NCBI GenBank assembly: GCA_024636135.1
Contig: JAGXHP010000142.1
Coordinates: 1-19,518, forward strand
Direction: 5' to 3'
Source: Chloroflexota bacterium
Lineage (GTDB): Bacteria > Chloroflexota > Limnocylindria > QHBO01
Length of the DNA stretch: 19,518 nt
Shown here piece after piece: positions 8,383-14,655 of the stretch (its first letter is position 1; each line of letters starts with the position of its first letter). A model generated the notes under the pieces. The model was given only the letters and a program-made list of their open reading frames with translations, was not told the DNA's origin and searched no databases. Made by a program: the position numbers and the translations under genes.

Positions 8383-8547
8383 GTGGCCAAGGCCGAGAAT
8401 CGACCCGTGATCGCACTGGCGTGCACCGTCTGCAAGGAGCGCACGTACAGCACGCGGAAGAGCAAGCGAAACGACCCGGGCCGGATGGAACTGAACAAGT
8501 TCTGTCCGCGATGCCGCCAGCATCAGCTGCACCGGGAGACAAAATAG
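8383..8547 (+). CDS. rpmG: 50S ribosomal protein L33
   Basis: A 54-residue protein of normal L33 length, with the zinc-ribbon form of L33: Cys pairs CTVC near residues 14-17 and CPRC near 43-46, so it is the C+ type. The start is GTG 8383, with GAGGAA at 8367-8372 about 10 bp upstream. An in-frame GTG at 8359 would add eight residues outside the family pattern. It is the first gene of the transcript reading into tRNA-Trp and secE, a common bacterial arrangement. L33 is part of the 50S subunit near the E site. Confidence 0.94.
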   Translation: MAKAENRPVIALACTVCKERTYSTRKSKRNDPGRMELNKFCPRCRQHQLHRETK

Positions 8548-8559
8548 CGGCCGTGTCGG

Positions 8560-8635
8560 AGGGGTGTAGCTCAATTGGTAGAGCACTGGTCTCCAAAACC
8601 AGCGGTTGCAGGTTCAAGTCCTGTCGCCCCTGCCA
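8560..8635 (+). tRNA. tRNA-Trp (anticodon CCA)
   Basis: The acceptor AGGGGTG (8560-8566) pairs with CGCCCCT (8625-8631), followed by G and encoded CCA (8633-8635). The anticodon stem CTGGT/ACCAG encloses loop CTCCAAA, anticodon CCA at 8593-8595. The rpmG-tRNA-Trp-secE-nusG order is widely conserved in bacteria. Confidence 0.98.
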
Positions 8636-8683
8636 CCACCGACCCGTCGCCCACCACGCCGTAGCAGGAAGAACGAACGCATC

Positions 8684-8866
8684 GTGTTGACCGGCATCCG
8701 CCGCTACCTGGTCGAGAGCTGGGCCGAGCTCAAGAAGGTCGCCTGGCCCACTCGCGAGACCGTCATCCGGCTGACCCTCCTGGTCGTGGCCGTGTCGTTT
8801 GCGGTGGGCGTCTACATCTTCGTGCTCGACCGGATCTTCAACACGCTCGTGGACCAGGTGATCTAG
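8684..8866 (+). CDS. secE: preprotein translocase subunit SecE
   Basis: A 60-residue single-helix SecE. The amphipathic segment with the conserved WAELKKVAWPTRETVI motif precedes one transmembrane helix (LTLLVVAVSFAVGVYIFVL). SecE clamps SecY in the Sec translocon of the plasma membrane. The start GTG 8684 is chosen because the frame upstream runs through tRNA-Trp; AGGAAG at 8666-8671 is a rather distant ribosome binding site, and TTG 8687 is possible. nusG begins at the base after the stop codon. Confidence 0.95.
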   Translation: MLTGIRRYLVESWAELKKVAWPTRETVIRLTLLVVAVSFAVGVYIFVLDRIFNTLVDQVI

Positions 8867-9499
8867 ATGGCCGATGAGACGCAGACCGCCAACGAAGAGC
8901 GCAACGAGGCACGCGAAGCCGCGCGCCTCTCGCGCGAGGCGCCGCGCCCCGGCGACATGCCCGAGGCGGACCGAACCAAGAAGCAGTGGTACGTGATCCA
9001 CACGTACTCCGGCTACGAGAACAAGGTGAAGACGAATCTCGAGCACCGCATCGAGTCGATGGGCGTGGAGGACCAGATCTTCCAGGTGCTCGTCCCGATG
9101 GAGGAGGAGATCGAGATCCGTAACGGCCAGCGCCAGACGGTGAATCGCAAGGTCTTCCCGGGCTACGTCCTGGTCGAGATGGCGATGAGCGACGAGTCGT
9201 GGTACGTCGTGCGCAACACGCCGGGCGTGACCTCGTTCGTCGGCTCGGGCAACCGCCCGCTCCCGCTCGACGAGACCGAAGTCAAGAAGATCCTCAAGCA
9301 GATGGGCGTCGAGACGCCGAAGTTCAAGGTCCAGTACAGCAAGGGCCAGAGCGTGCGCGTCAAGGACGGGCCGTTCGCCGAGTTCATCGGGACCGTGGAC
9401 GAGGTCAACCCCGAGCGCAACAAGGTCAAGGTGCTCGTCAGCATCTTCGGGCGCGAGACGCCGGTTGAGCTCGACTTCCTGCAGATCGAGAAGCTCTAG
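8867..9499 (+). CDS. nusG: transcription termination/antitermination factor NusG
   Basis: A 210-residue NusG. A charged extension of about 35 residues precedes the NGN domain (KQWYVIHTYSGYENKV), with the signature EMAMSDESWYVVRNTPGV, and a C-terminal KOW domain (VRVKDGPFAEFIGTVDEV). It binds RNA polymerase and links it to Rho or to the ribosome. The ATG directly follows the secE stop, so translation is coupled. The acidic N-terminal extension is seen in many high-GC bacteria. Confidence 0.97.
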   Translation: MADETQTANEERNEAREAARLSREAPRPGDMPEADRTKKQWYVIHTYSGYENKVKTNLEHRIESMGVEDQIFQVLVPMEEEIEIRNGQRQTVNRKVFPGYVLVEMAMSDESWYVVRNTPGVTSFVGSGNRPLPLDETEVKKILKQMGVETPKFKVQYSKGQSVRVKDGPFAEFIGTVDEVNPERNKVKVLVSIFGRETPVELDFLQIEKL

Positions 9500-9511
9500 G
9501 CGGCGAACGTT

Positions 9512-9539
9512 TTGGCGCGGGAGTATATACGGATATACT
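9512..9539 (+). promoter_or_regulatory. candidate rplK promoter
   Basis: TTGGCG (9512-9517) and TATACT (9534-9539) are 16 bp apart in the 132-bp gap between nusG and rplK. The -10 lies in the right arm of a perfect inverted repeat (9519-9542), so the two interpretations overlap. A transcript from here would have a leader of about 85 nt with hairpins at 9561-9576 and 9593-9609. Confidence 0.5.
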
Positions 9540-9542
9540 CCC
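9519..9542. repeat. perfect 10-bp inverted repeat, operator or hairpin
   Basis: GGGAGTATAT (9519-9528) and ATATACTCCC (9533-9542) are perfect inverted copies around a 4-nt ACGG centre. The AT-rich arms stand out in high-GC surroundings. The element covers the spacer and -10 of the candidate rplK promoter, so it could be a protein-binding operator. As RNA it would be a 10-bp stem after nusG without a U-run. Confidence 0.75.
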
Positions 9543-9560
9543 AGCCCGACAAACCGATGA

Positions 9561-9609
9561 CGGCGCCTCCGCGCCGCCGCAATCAAGAGGGAGGGGCGTG
9601 AACCGCCCC
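9561..9609 (+). promoter_or_regulatory. rplK leader hairpins
   Basis: Two short stems lie in the rplK 5' leader: CGGCGC/GCGCCG around CTCC (9561-9576) and GGGGCG/CGCCCC around TGAAC (9593-9609). The second ends 22 nt before the rplK ATG, just ahead of the GGAGGAG ribosome binding site. L1 autoregulates this operon in E. coli through a leader mimic of its rRNA site; whether either stem serves that role is unproven. Confidence 0.35.
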
Positions 9610-9631
9610 GCCAGGACCTCGGAGGAGACAG

Positions 9632-10054
9632 ATGGCAAAGAAGATCAGGGCGATGCTGAAGGTGCAGGCGCCCGCCGGTGCCGCCACCGCGGCGCCCCCC
9701 GTCGGCCCGGCATTGGGCCAGCACGGCATCAACATCATGGAGTTCATCAAGGCCTTCAACGAGCGCACCGCCGACCAGCGCGGGTACGTCGTGCCGGCCG
9801 AGATCACGGTCTTCGAGGACCGCAGCTTCACGTTCGTCACCAAGGCGCCGCTCGCGGCGGCCCTCCTGAAGAAGGCGGCCGGCATCGAGTCGGGCAGCGC
9901 GGAGCCGAACAAGGAGAAGGTCGGCCGCGTGACCCGCGCCCAGGTGCGCGAGATCGCCGAGATGAAGATGACGGACCTCAACGCGAACGACGTCGACCAG
10001 GCCATGAAGATCATCGAGGGCACCGCGCGCTCGATGGGCATCGAGGTGGCCTGA
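9632..10054 (+). CDS. rplK: 50S ribosomal protein L11
   Basis: A 140-residue L11, normal length. The N-terminal domain has the conserved proline-rich PPVGPALGQHGINIMEF segment, and the C-terminal rRNA-binding domain has the family ending NANDVDQAMKIIEGTARSMG. L11 binds the GTPase-associated centre of 23S rRNA. GGAGGAG about 7 bp upstream of ATG 9632 supports the start. rplA starts two bases downstream. Confidence 0.97.
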   Translation: MAKKIRAMLKVQAPAGAATAAPPVGPALGQHGINIMEFIKAFNERTADQRGYVVPAEITVFEDRSFTFVTKAPLAAALLKKAAGIESGSAEPNKEKVGRVTRAQVREIAEMKMTDLNANDVDQAMKIIEGTARSMGIEVA

Positions 10055-10055
10055 C

Positions 10056-10763
10056 ATGCCGAAGCATTCGAAGAAGTACGTCGAGGCCGCCAAGCTGGTC
10101 GAGCCCGAGCGTCGTTACGAGATCGGCGAGGCCTGCGAGCTGCTCCCCAAGCTCAGCCTGAGCAAGTTCGACGGCACCGTCGAGATGCACCTCCGCCTCG
10201 GCATCGATCCTCGCCACGCCGACCAGCTGGTGCGTGGCACCGTGGTGCTGCCGCACGGCACGGGCAAGACGTCGCGCGTCATCGTGTTCGCCCAGGGCGA
10301 GAAGGCCCAGGAGGCGCTGCGCGCCGGGGCCGATGACGTCGGCGGCGACGACCTCGTCAAGAAGATCGACGACGGCTGGTTCGAGTTCGATGTGGCCATC
10401 GCCACGCCCGACATGATGGGCACGGTGGGTCGCCTCGGAAAGAAGCTCGGCCCGCGCGGCCTGATGCCGAACCCGAAGTCGGGCACCGTCACGTTCGACA
10501 TCGAGCGTGCCGTCAGCGAGGTCAAGTCCGGCCGGGTGGAGTTCAAGGTCGATCGTGCCGGCATCGTGCACGTGTCGGTCGGTCGCGCCAGCTTCACGCC
10601 GGAGCAGCTTTCGGCCAACGTTGCGGCGATCGTCGAAGCGATCCAGCGCGCCAAGCCGTCGGGCGCAAAGGGCACGTACATGCGGACCCTCACCCTGGCT
10701 CCGACCATGGGGCCGGGCGTGAAGGTCGACATTCCATCGGCGCTGGCCGCGGCAAGCGCCTAG
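10056..10763 (+). CDS. rplA: 50S ribosomal protein L1
   Basis: A 235-residue L1, normal length, with the signature GPRGLMPNPKSGTV and a C-terminal AKPSGAKGTYMRTLTLAPTMGPG. L1 forms the mobile L1 stalk at the E site and in many bacteria represses the rplK-rplA operon by binding its mRNA leader. It is one base from the rplK stop and probably translationally coupled. Two hairpins follow the stop codon directly. Confidence 0.97.
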   Translation: MPKHSKKYVEAAKLVEPERRYEIGEACELLPKLSLSKFDGTVEMHLRLGIDPRHADQLVRGTVVLPHGTGKTSRVIVFAQGEKAQEALRAGADDVGGDDLVKKIDDGWFEFDVAIATPDMMGTVGRLGKKLGPRGLMPNPKSGTVTFDIERAVSEVKSGRVEFKVDRAGIVHVSVGRASFTPEQLSANVAAIVEAIQRAKPSGAKGTYMRTLTLAPTMGPGVKVDIPSALAAASA

Positions 10764-10764
10764 G

Positions 10765-10970
10765 CCGCCGCGGGACAGCGGCGGACGCATCGGCTACGAT
10801 GCGTCACCTCAACCGAAGAGCCACAGACCGCGATGCGTCCCGGGTGCGAATCCCGGACCAATCGCCGGCGCGGGATCGTCCCGACGTCGCGGCACGCGCA
10901 GGCACGAAGACGAACTTGCTGACGAACGGCGGTTCTCGTGTCGCGTGCACGAGACCGCCGTTTTGCATGC
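10765..10970 (+). ncRNA. L10-type ribosomal protein leader (rplJL regulatory leader)
   Basis: The 231-nt gap between rplA and rplJ is unusually long for this operon and rich in structure. It opens with hairpins CCGCCGC/GCGGCGG (10765-10784) and GACGCATCG/CGATGCGTC (10784-10805). A stretch resembling the L10 leader core follows (CACCTCAACCGAAGAG), then CCGGG/CCCGG around a seven-base loop (10840-10856), and finally the long stem at 10925-10962. In bacteria this position holds the L10(L12)4-binding autoregulatory leader. The match is from memory of the family and not from a covariance model. Confidence 0.6.
10925..10964 (+). terminator. attenuator or terminator-like hairpin before rplJ
   Basis: AACGGCGGT and CTCGTG (10925-10940, one bulged T) pair with CACGAG and ACCGCCGTT (10948-10962). 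This gives a 15-bp stem with a 7-nt loop, followed by further Ts to 10964. It ends just before the AAGGAGG at 10972-10978. It may attenuate rplJ-rplL transcription or control access to the ribosome binding site. Confidence 0.6.
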
Positions 10971-10994
10971 CAAGGAGGAGACCAGGACCAACCC

Positions 10995-11534
10995 ATGCCC
11001 ACCGAAACGAAGCGCCAGGCCGTTGCCGAGCTCGCGGAGCTGCTCCGCTCCAGCTCCGCCATGGCCGTGGCCGACTACCGGGGCCTGAAGGTCTCCGACA
11101 TGCAGTCAGTGCGGCGAGCGTTGCGTGAGAGCGGCGTCCAGCTGCACATTGCCAAGAACCGCCTGCTGAAGATCGCTGCCGATGAGGCGGACCGCGCCGA
11201 GCTCAAGCCGCTCCTCGACGGTCCGACCGCGCTGGCCACGATCGACGGCGACGAGGCCGCCATGGCGAAGGCCCTCACCGAGGCGTTCCGGCCGTACTCC
11301 CGCATCGGGGTCACCCTTCGCGGCGGGATGCTCGGCAGCCAGGCGATCGATGCCGCCCAGCTGACCCGCCTGGCCACGCTCCCGTCGCGAGAGATCCTGC
11401 TCGGCAAGCTCGCCGGCGGGATGGCCGCACCGATGACCGGCATGGCTGCCGTGCTCGCCGCCAACCTGCGAAACCTCGTGGGCGTGCTGAGCGCTGTGGC
11501 CGACAAGAAGCAAGCCAACGAGACCGCGGCCTGA
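10995..11534 (+). CDS. rplJ: 50S ribosomal protein L10
   Basis: A 179-residue L10 with the conserved N-terminal region (ADYRGLKVSDMQSVRRALRE and AKNRLLKIA) that contacts 23S rRNA and a C-terminal helix for L7/L12 dimers. ATG 10995 is chosen over the upstream in-frame GTG 10938, because that GTG lies inside the leader hairpin and would add 19 non-family residues. AGGA at 10984-10987 is close enough to serve; the stronger AAGGAGG at 10972 is far. Confidence 0.95.
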   Translation: MPTETKRQAVAELAELLRSSSAMAVADYRGLKVSDMQSVRRALRESGVQLHIAKNRLLKIAADEADRAELKPLLDGPTALATIDGDEAAMAKALTEAFRPYSRIGVTLRGGMLGSQAIDAAQLTRLATLPSREILLGKLAGGMAAPMTGMAAVLAANLRNLVGVLSAVADKKQANETAA

Positions 11535-11571
11535 CGCCGCCTCGAGCAGAAGAACAGGAGAACCGATACCG

Positions 11572-11970
11572 ATGGCAACCAAGACCCTGGACAAGGATCA
11601 GATCCTCGAGGCGATCGACACGATGACCGTCCTCGAGCTCAGCGAGCTCGTGAAGGCCTTCGAGGAGCGCTACGGCGTTACCGCGGCCGCCCCGGTGGCC
11701 GTGGCCGCCGGACCGGCCGGCGGTGGTGACGGTGCGGGCGCCGCAGCCGCCGAGGAGCAGACGGAGTTCGAGGCCCTGCTGACCGACGTCGGCGCCAACA
11801 AGATCCTCGTGATCAAGGCCGTGCGCGAGCTCACCGGCCTGGGCCTGAAGGAGGCGAAGGACCTTGTCGACGCCGCTCCGAAGGCGGTCAAGGAGGGCGT
11901 CACCAAGGAGGAGGCCGAGGCCGCCAAGGAGAAGCTGGCCGAAGCCGGCGCGACCGTCGAGGTCAAGTAG
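11572..11970 (+). CDS. rplL: 50S ribosomal protein L7/L12
   Basis: A 132-residue L7/L12. The N-terminal dimerisation domain (LELSELVKAFEERYGV) leads through an Ala/Gly-rich hinge near residues 40-62 to the C-terminal factor-binding domain with the signature NKILVIKAVRELTGLGLKEA. It is the flexible stalk protein that recruits translation GTPases. AGGAG about 9 bp upstream supports ATG 11572. It is last in the transcript, which ends at the terminator 16 bp downstream. Confidence 0.97.
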   Translation: MATKTLDKDQILEAIDTMTVLELSELVKAFEERYGVTAAAPVAVAAGPAGGGDGAGAAAAEEQTEFEALLTDVGANKILVIKAVRELTGLGLKEAKDLVDAAPKAVKEGVTKEEAEAAKEKLAEAGATVEVK

Positions 11971-11985
11971 CCCCTCACCTCCCGT

Positions 11986-12035
11986 CCGCACGAACGAGCC
12001 GGCTCCCACGATCGGGGGCCGGCTTCTTCGTGCGG
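11986..12035 (+). terminator. long hairpin terminator after rplL
   Basis: CCGCACGAA-CGA-GCCGGCTCCC (11986-12007) pairs with GGGGGCCGGC-TTC-TTCGTGCGG (12014-12035) around a 6-nt ACGATC loop. Only one clear mismatch and two G-T wobbles occur over 22 positions. There is no clean U-run, but the pyrimidine-rich TTCTTC lies within the 3' arm. It ends the ribosomal protein transcript. Confidence 0.8.
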
Positions 12036-12065
12036 GTGTACGCTTGGGATCACGGAGGAATGCCC

Positions 12066-12881
12066 TTGCCCCTGTTCATGGACCGCCACGAAATCCCGGA
12101 CATGACCGCGCGCGACGTGGCCGATGGCCACATGAAGGACATCGAGATCCAGGATCGGTTCGGCGTCGAGTACCTGACTTACTGGCACGACCCGGATGCC
12201 GGAACCGCTTTCTGCCTCGCCCGGGGGCCCAACCGCGAGGCGGTGGACGCGGTCCATCGGGAGGGGCACGGGCTCATCGCGAACCAGATCATCGAGGTCG
12301 AGGACGCGATGGTCCAGGCGTTCCTGGGCAAGGTCAGCGAGCCCAAGTCCGAAGAGCCGTACGCGGAGACGGCCTTCCGAACCATCCTGTTCACCGACAT
12401 TGTCGGGTCGACCAATCTCACCCAGCGGCTCGGGGACCGTGGCGCGATGACGGTGCTGCGCACGCACGATCGATTGGTCCGCGAGGCGATCAAGGCGAAC
12501 GGGGGCCGTGAGGTCAAGCACACGGGGGACGGCATCATGGCCTCGTTCAATCTTGTCGCCGAGGCCGCATCCGCCGCGGTCCGGATTCAGCGAGACGTCG
12601 CGGCCGACAACGTCACTGCCGAAAATCCGCTCAGCCTCAAAGTCGGGCTGGCGGCGGGGGAGCCCGTGACCGAGCGCGGCGATCTCTTCGGAGCCGTGGT
12701 CCAGCTCGCGGCGCGGCTGTGCGATCACGCCGAGGGTGACCACGTGCTGTGCTCGAGCCCGGTCCGTGATCTGAGCCTCGGAAAGCGCCTGGTCTTCACC
12801 GATCGGGGCGATGTTGCGCTTCGCGGCTTCGATGACCCGATCCGCGTCTACGAGCTCCAGTGGGTGCCGGCCGTCGTCTGA
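12066..12881 (+). CDS. DUF4242 domain fused to class III nucleotide cyclase
   Basis: A 271-residue protein. Residues 1 to about 85 match the DUF4242 (SCO4226-type) pattern: MPLFMDRHEIP, HMKDIEIQDRFGVEYLTYW and HGLIANQIIEV. A class III adenylate/guanylate cyclase domain follows. Its metal-binding Asp residues are in LFTDIVGST (near 107) and HTGDGIMASF (near 152). The residues that specify adenine are kept (Lys in EVKHTGD, Asp in GDLFG), favouring cAMP over cGMP. The transition-state Asn position is Gln (VVQLAAR). No membrane segment is seen. TTG 12066 is preferred because GGAGGA ends 6 bp upstream; ATG 12060 touches that site and GTG 12030 lies in the terminator. Confidence 0.82.
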   Translation: MPLFMDRHEIPDMTARDVADGHMKDIEIQDRFGVEYLTYWHDPDAGTAFCLARGPNREAVDAVHREGHGLIANQIIEVEDAMVQAFLGKVSEPKSEEPYAETAFRTILFTDIVGSTNLTQRLGDRGAMTVLRTHDRLVREAIKANGGREVKHTGDGIMASFNLVAEAASAAVRIQRDVAADNVTAENPLSLKVGLAAGEPVTERGDLFGAVVQLAARLCDHAEGDHVLCSSPVRDLSLGKRLVFTDRGDVALRGFDDPIRVYELQWVPAVV

Positions 12882-12921
12882 CGGCGCGTGTCACGCCGGG
12901 GACCGGTAGTGGCTCAATTTG

Positions 12922-12944
12922 GGCGCACACGCAGGATGTGCGCC
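12922..12944. terminator. hairpin between convergent genes, possible bidirectional terminator
   Basis: GGCGCACA (12922-12929) and TGTGCGCC (12937-12944) form a perfect 8-bp stem with a 7-nt loop, between the ends of the cyclase gene and the convergent minus-strand gene. No U-run follows on either strand. The remaining junction sequence (12882-12984) shows nothing else I can name. Confidence 0.4.
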
Positions 12945-12984
12945 GTGACCCTTGACCGGGAGGCTGCCCCGTCCATGGCGGGTA

Positions 12985-13863
12985 TCAGGTGATCCGTGGG
13001 CGGAACCAGTTGACGATCTCTACAACGGTGGCTCGGATGTCTATGAGGTCATGGACGGTGACTGGCCGTTTTCCGTCGCTGAACGATACCTCGATGGAGG
13101 GGCGTGGATCCATGTTCACCTCCGCATCGTCCGGCATGACGCCGACTCCGATGAACCTGACGATCTCTGTTGGGTGATCGCTGCCAACGAAGCGGTACCC
13201 ATTGCTCCGATGCTCGCCGTTGACGTAGAGGTTGGTAAGGAACCCCGTCGTCGGTTCGCCACGTCCGAGAAAGCCACTCCGCTGCACGGCATCCGCACCG
13301 ACGATCAGGAACGGTCGGTTGGCGAACGGTCCGACATAAACCCGCACCGCTGCGCCAGCCGCCGCGACATGGATGTGCCGGTGCTTGTCTATGTTGTTCA
13401 AATATCCGAGAAGGGCCAGCGGCTCCCACTTCGCGAGGCCCGGTCGCGCGTTGAACGGCTGCGAGTCCTTGATGAATGTGAACTCGTCATCGGATACCCC
13501 TTTGGTCTGCCACTCCCCCTTTGGCAGCCCACCACCTTTCGGCTTCCGGCAGAAGTCGGCCTCCTTTTCGTAGATCGGGAATTGATGCCGGGTGCCAACG
13601 CGTCCCGTGTGCCTGTCCACGACGCAGCAGAGCAGGTTGTCGAGGGCGGAGCGGCAGAAATGGAGGAAGACACCTACCTCCGTCCCCATCTCCTGCGGCG
13701 GGGCCTCTCGAAGAGAGCACACCAACTCGTCCTGCGAATCGAGTTGGGTCAGGAAGCGGTTTCCGTGATCCCGGAGGTACATGGACCGCTGGCCGTAGAG
13801 GATTGCCAGACTTTCGTCTGCGCGGGCGAGCTTGCGTTCGACTCCCCCGAGGTCGTAGCCCAT
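12985..13863 (-). CDS. unrecognised cytoplasmic protein at island edge
   Basis: A 292-residue protein read on the minus strand from ATG at 13863 to TGA at 12985. No signal peptide or membrane helix is visible. Notable segments are RSALDNLLCCVVDRH (from residue 71), DSQPFNAR (near 133) and LNNIDKHRHIHV (155-166). That pattern occurs in a family of uncharacterised proteins I cannot name with confidence, so I assign no function. The gene is less GC-rich than the core genes around it, which suggests transfer. The frame is open further upstream to 14178, but that extension is low-complexity Arg-rich and overlaps plus-strand genes. The start lies in an inverted repeat with a -10-like TACACT 7 nt before the ATG, so the message may be leaderless. 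Confidence 0.75.
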   Translation of the reverse strand: MGYDLGGVERKLARADESLAILYGQRSMYLRDHGNRFLTQLDSQDELVCSLREAPPQEMGTEVGVFLHFCRSALDNLLCCVVDRHTGRVGTRHQFPIYEKEADFCRKPKGGGLPKGEWQTKGVSDDEFTFIKDSQPFNARPGLAKWEPLALLGYLNNIDKHRHIHVAAAGAAVRVYVGPFANRPFLIVGADAVQRSGFLGRGEPTTGFLTNLYVNGEHRSNGYRFVGSDHPTEIVRFIGVGVMPDDAEVNMDPRPSIEVSFSDGKRPVTVHDLIDIRATVVEIVNWFRPRIT

Positions 13864-13897
13864 GCGTGAGAGTGTAGCGGTCCTGCTTCTCACGCAT
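13862..13897. promoter_or_regulatory. 10-bp inverted repeat over divergent promoter region, candidate operator
   Basis: ATGCGTGAGA (13862-13871) and TCTCACGCAT (13888-13897) are perfect inverted copies 16 bp apart. The left arm includes the start codon of the minus-strand gene. A minus-strand -10-like TACACT occupies 13871-13876, mostly in the spacer. A plus-strand -10-like TAGACT lies at 13899-13904, just beyond the right arm and 16 bp before the first small plus-strand gene. Neither has a convincing -35 box. The layout suits a regulator that controls both directions. Confidence 0.5.
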
Positions 13898-13919
13898 CTA
13901 GACTGGCGGGCATGGAGCG

Positions 13920-14078
13920 ATGTGGCTCCTCGGCACTGTCGAGAAGGTCGTCGGCGGAGGCACGACCCGCTGGCGGCTCTCGCGTCCCGACGGAACGGAG
14001 CTCCGGCCGCTCGCGAAGACGCTCGGCGAGGCCGAGCACCGGCTCGCCGTCGCGGCCGAGGCGGAGGCCTACCGATGA
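13920..14078 (+). CDS. small phage-type protein, 52 residues
   Basis: ATG 13920 to TGA 14076-14078. The protein begins MWLLGTVEKVVGG and looks soluble: a beta-type first half (TTRWRLSRPDGTELRPL) and an Ala/Glu-rich helix at the end. No family is recognised. It is the first gene of the plus-strand run and overlaps the next gene by ATGA, which supports it as real despite a poor ribosome binding site (GGAG two bases upstream). Confidence 0.5.
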   Translation: MWLLGTVEKVVGGGTTRWRLSRPDGTELRPLAKTLGEAEHRLAVAAEAEAYR

Positions 14079-14410
14079 CTATCCGAGAGCTCCGAGAGAT
14101 CCTCGATCGACTCGACGTCGACGAGCGCACCGAGGTCCGACTAATGACCGGCCGAGACTGGCCGTTCGAGTACGACATCTCCGGCGTATGGGTCGCGCCG
14201 GAGACGGCCGCGGCGGCGATCGGCGACTGCGCTCACTGCGGATTCGCCGAGGAGCACGAGATCCATCCCGAGCATCACGCCTTCGAGGCGGAGGAGGAGG
14301 AGGACCCCGGCTTCCGACCGTTCGAGCCCGACGGCGACGTGATCTACCTCCTCGAAGGTCGCCAGCTCGCCTACGGAGCGAAGCAGGCGTGGGAGGAGGC
14401 GGTCCGATGA
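14075..14410 (+). CDS. phage/plasmid-type conserved protein with His/Cys cluster
   Basis: A 111-residue protein. The pattern RELREILDRLDVDE, LMTGRDWPFEYDISGVW and DGDVIYLLEGRQLAYG is shared by small uncharacterised proteins often found in phages and plasmids. An insert between these parts carries CAHC at 52-55 and His at 61, 64, 67 and 68, which looks like a metal site; an acidic Glu run follows. Start ATG 14075 overlaps the upstream stop, and its own stop overlaps the next ATG. The open extension to 13862 is a shadow. Function unknown. Confidence 0.72.
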   Translation: MTIRELREILDRLDVDERTEVRLMTGRDWPFEYDISGVWVAPETAAAAIGDCAHCGFAEEHEIHPEHHAFEAEEEEDPGFRPFEPDGDVIYLLEGRQLAYGAKQAWEEAVR

Positions 14411-14655
14411 TCTACAAGCGAGAGCTCGAGGCGATCGCGCTCAACCTCCGCTACAGCCACGCGAGCCGTCCGACGGATCCTCGATCCGGCCGCGAGCAGC
14501 GCGCGTGGGACACCGGCTTCCGCGCAGCGGTCGACGCGATCGCCGACGCGCTCCACCTCGAGATGGGTCTCGATCGGAACGGCAACAGACGATTCCGGCG
14601 GGAGCGCTTCCTCGAGGCGGCCGGCGTCGAGACGAGAGAGGAGACCAAGGAATGA
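14407..14655 (+). CDS. small unrecognised phage-type protein, 82 residues
   Basis: ATG 14407 overlaps the previous stop (ATGA). The product is soluble, basic and probably helical (YKRELEAIALNLRY; RAAVDAIADALHLE), and ends in a charged tail. No family is recognised. Its TGA overlaps the next start. Codon use and position in the coupled run support coding. Confidence 0.6.
   Translation: MIYKRELEAIALNLRYSHASRPTDPRSGREQRAWDTGFRAAVDAIADALHLEMGLDRNGNRRFRRERFLEAAGVETREETKE

Noticed and set aside
8327..10093. A 588-codon open frame on the minus strand
   Set aside because: It runs antisense through rpmG, tRNA-Trp, secE, nusG and rplK, all of which are certain genes. Its Leu/His/Asp-rich composition is typical of antisense frames.
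10838..10860. A tRNA gene in the rplJ leader
   Set aside because: Only a T-arm-like stem and ACCA are seen; no acceptor, D or anticodon arm can be paired.
12882..12984. A left attachment site (attL)
   Set aside because: No tRNA end, integrase or matching direct repeat is present in the window, so it cannot be defined.
13864..14178. An N-terminal extension of the minus-strand gene by 105 codons
   Set aside because: The extension is Arg/Ser/Pro-rich, overlaps two coupled plus-strand genes, and precedes a natural ATG at 13863.
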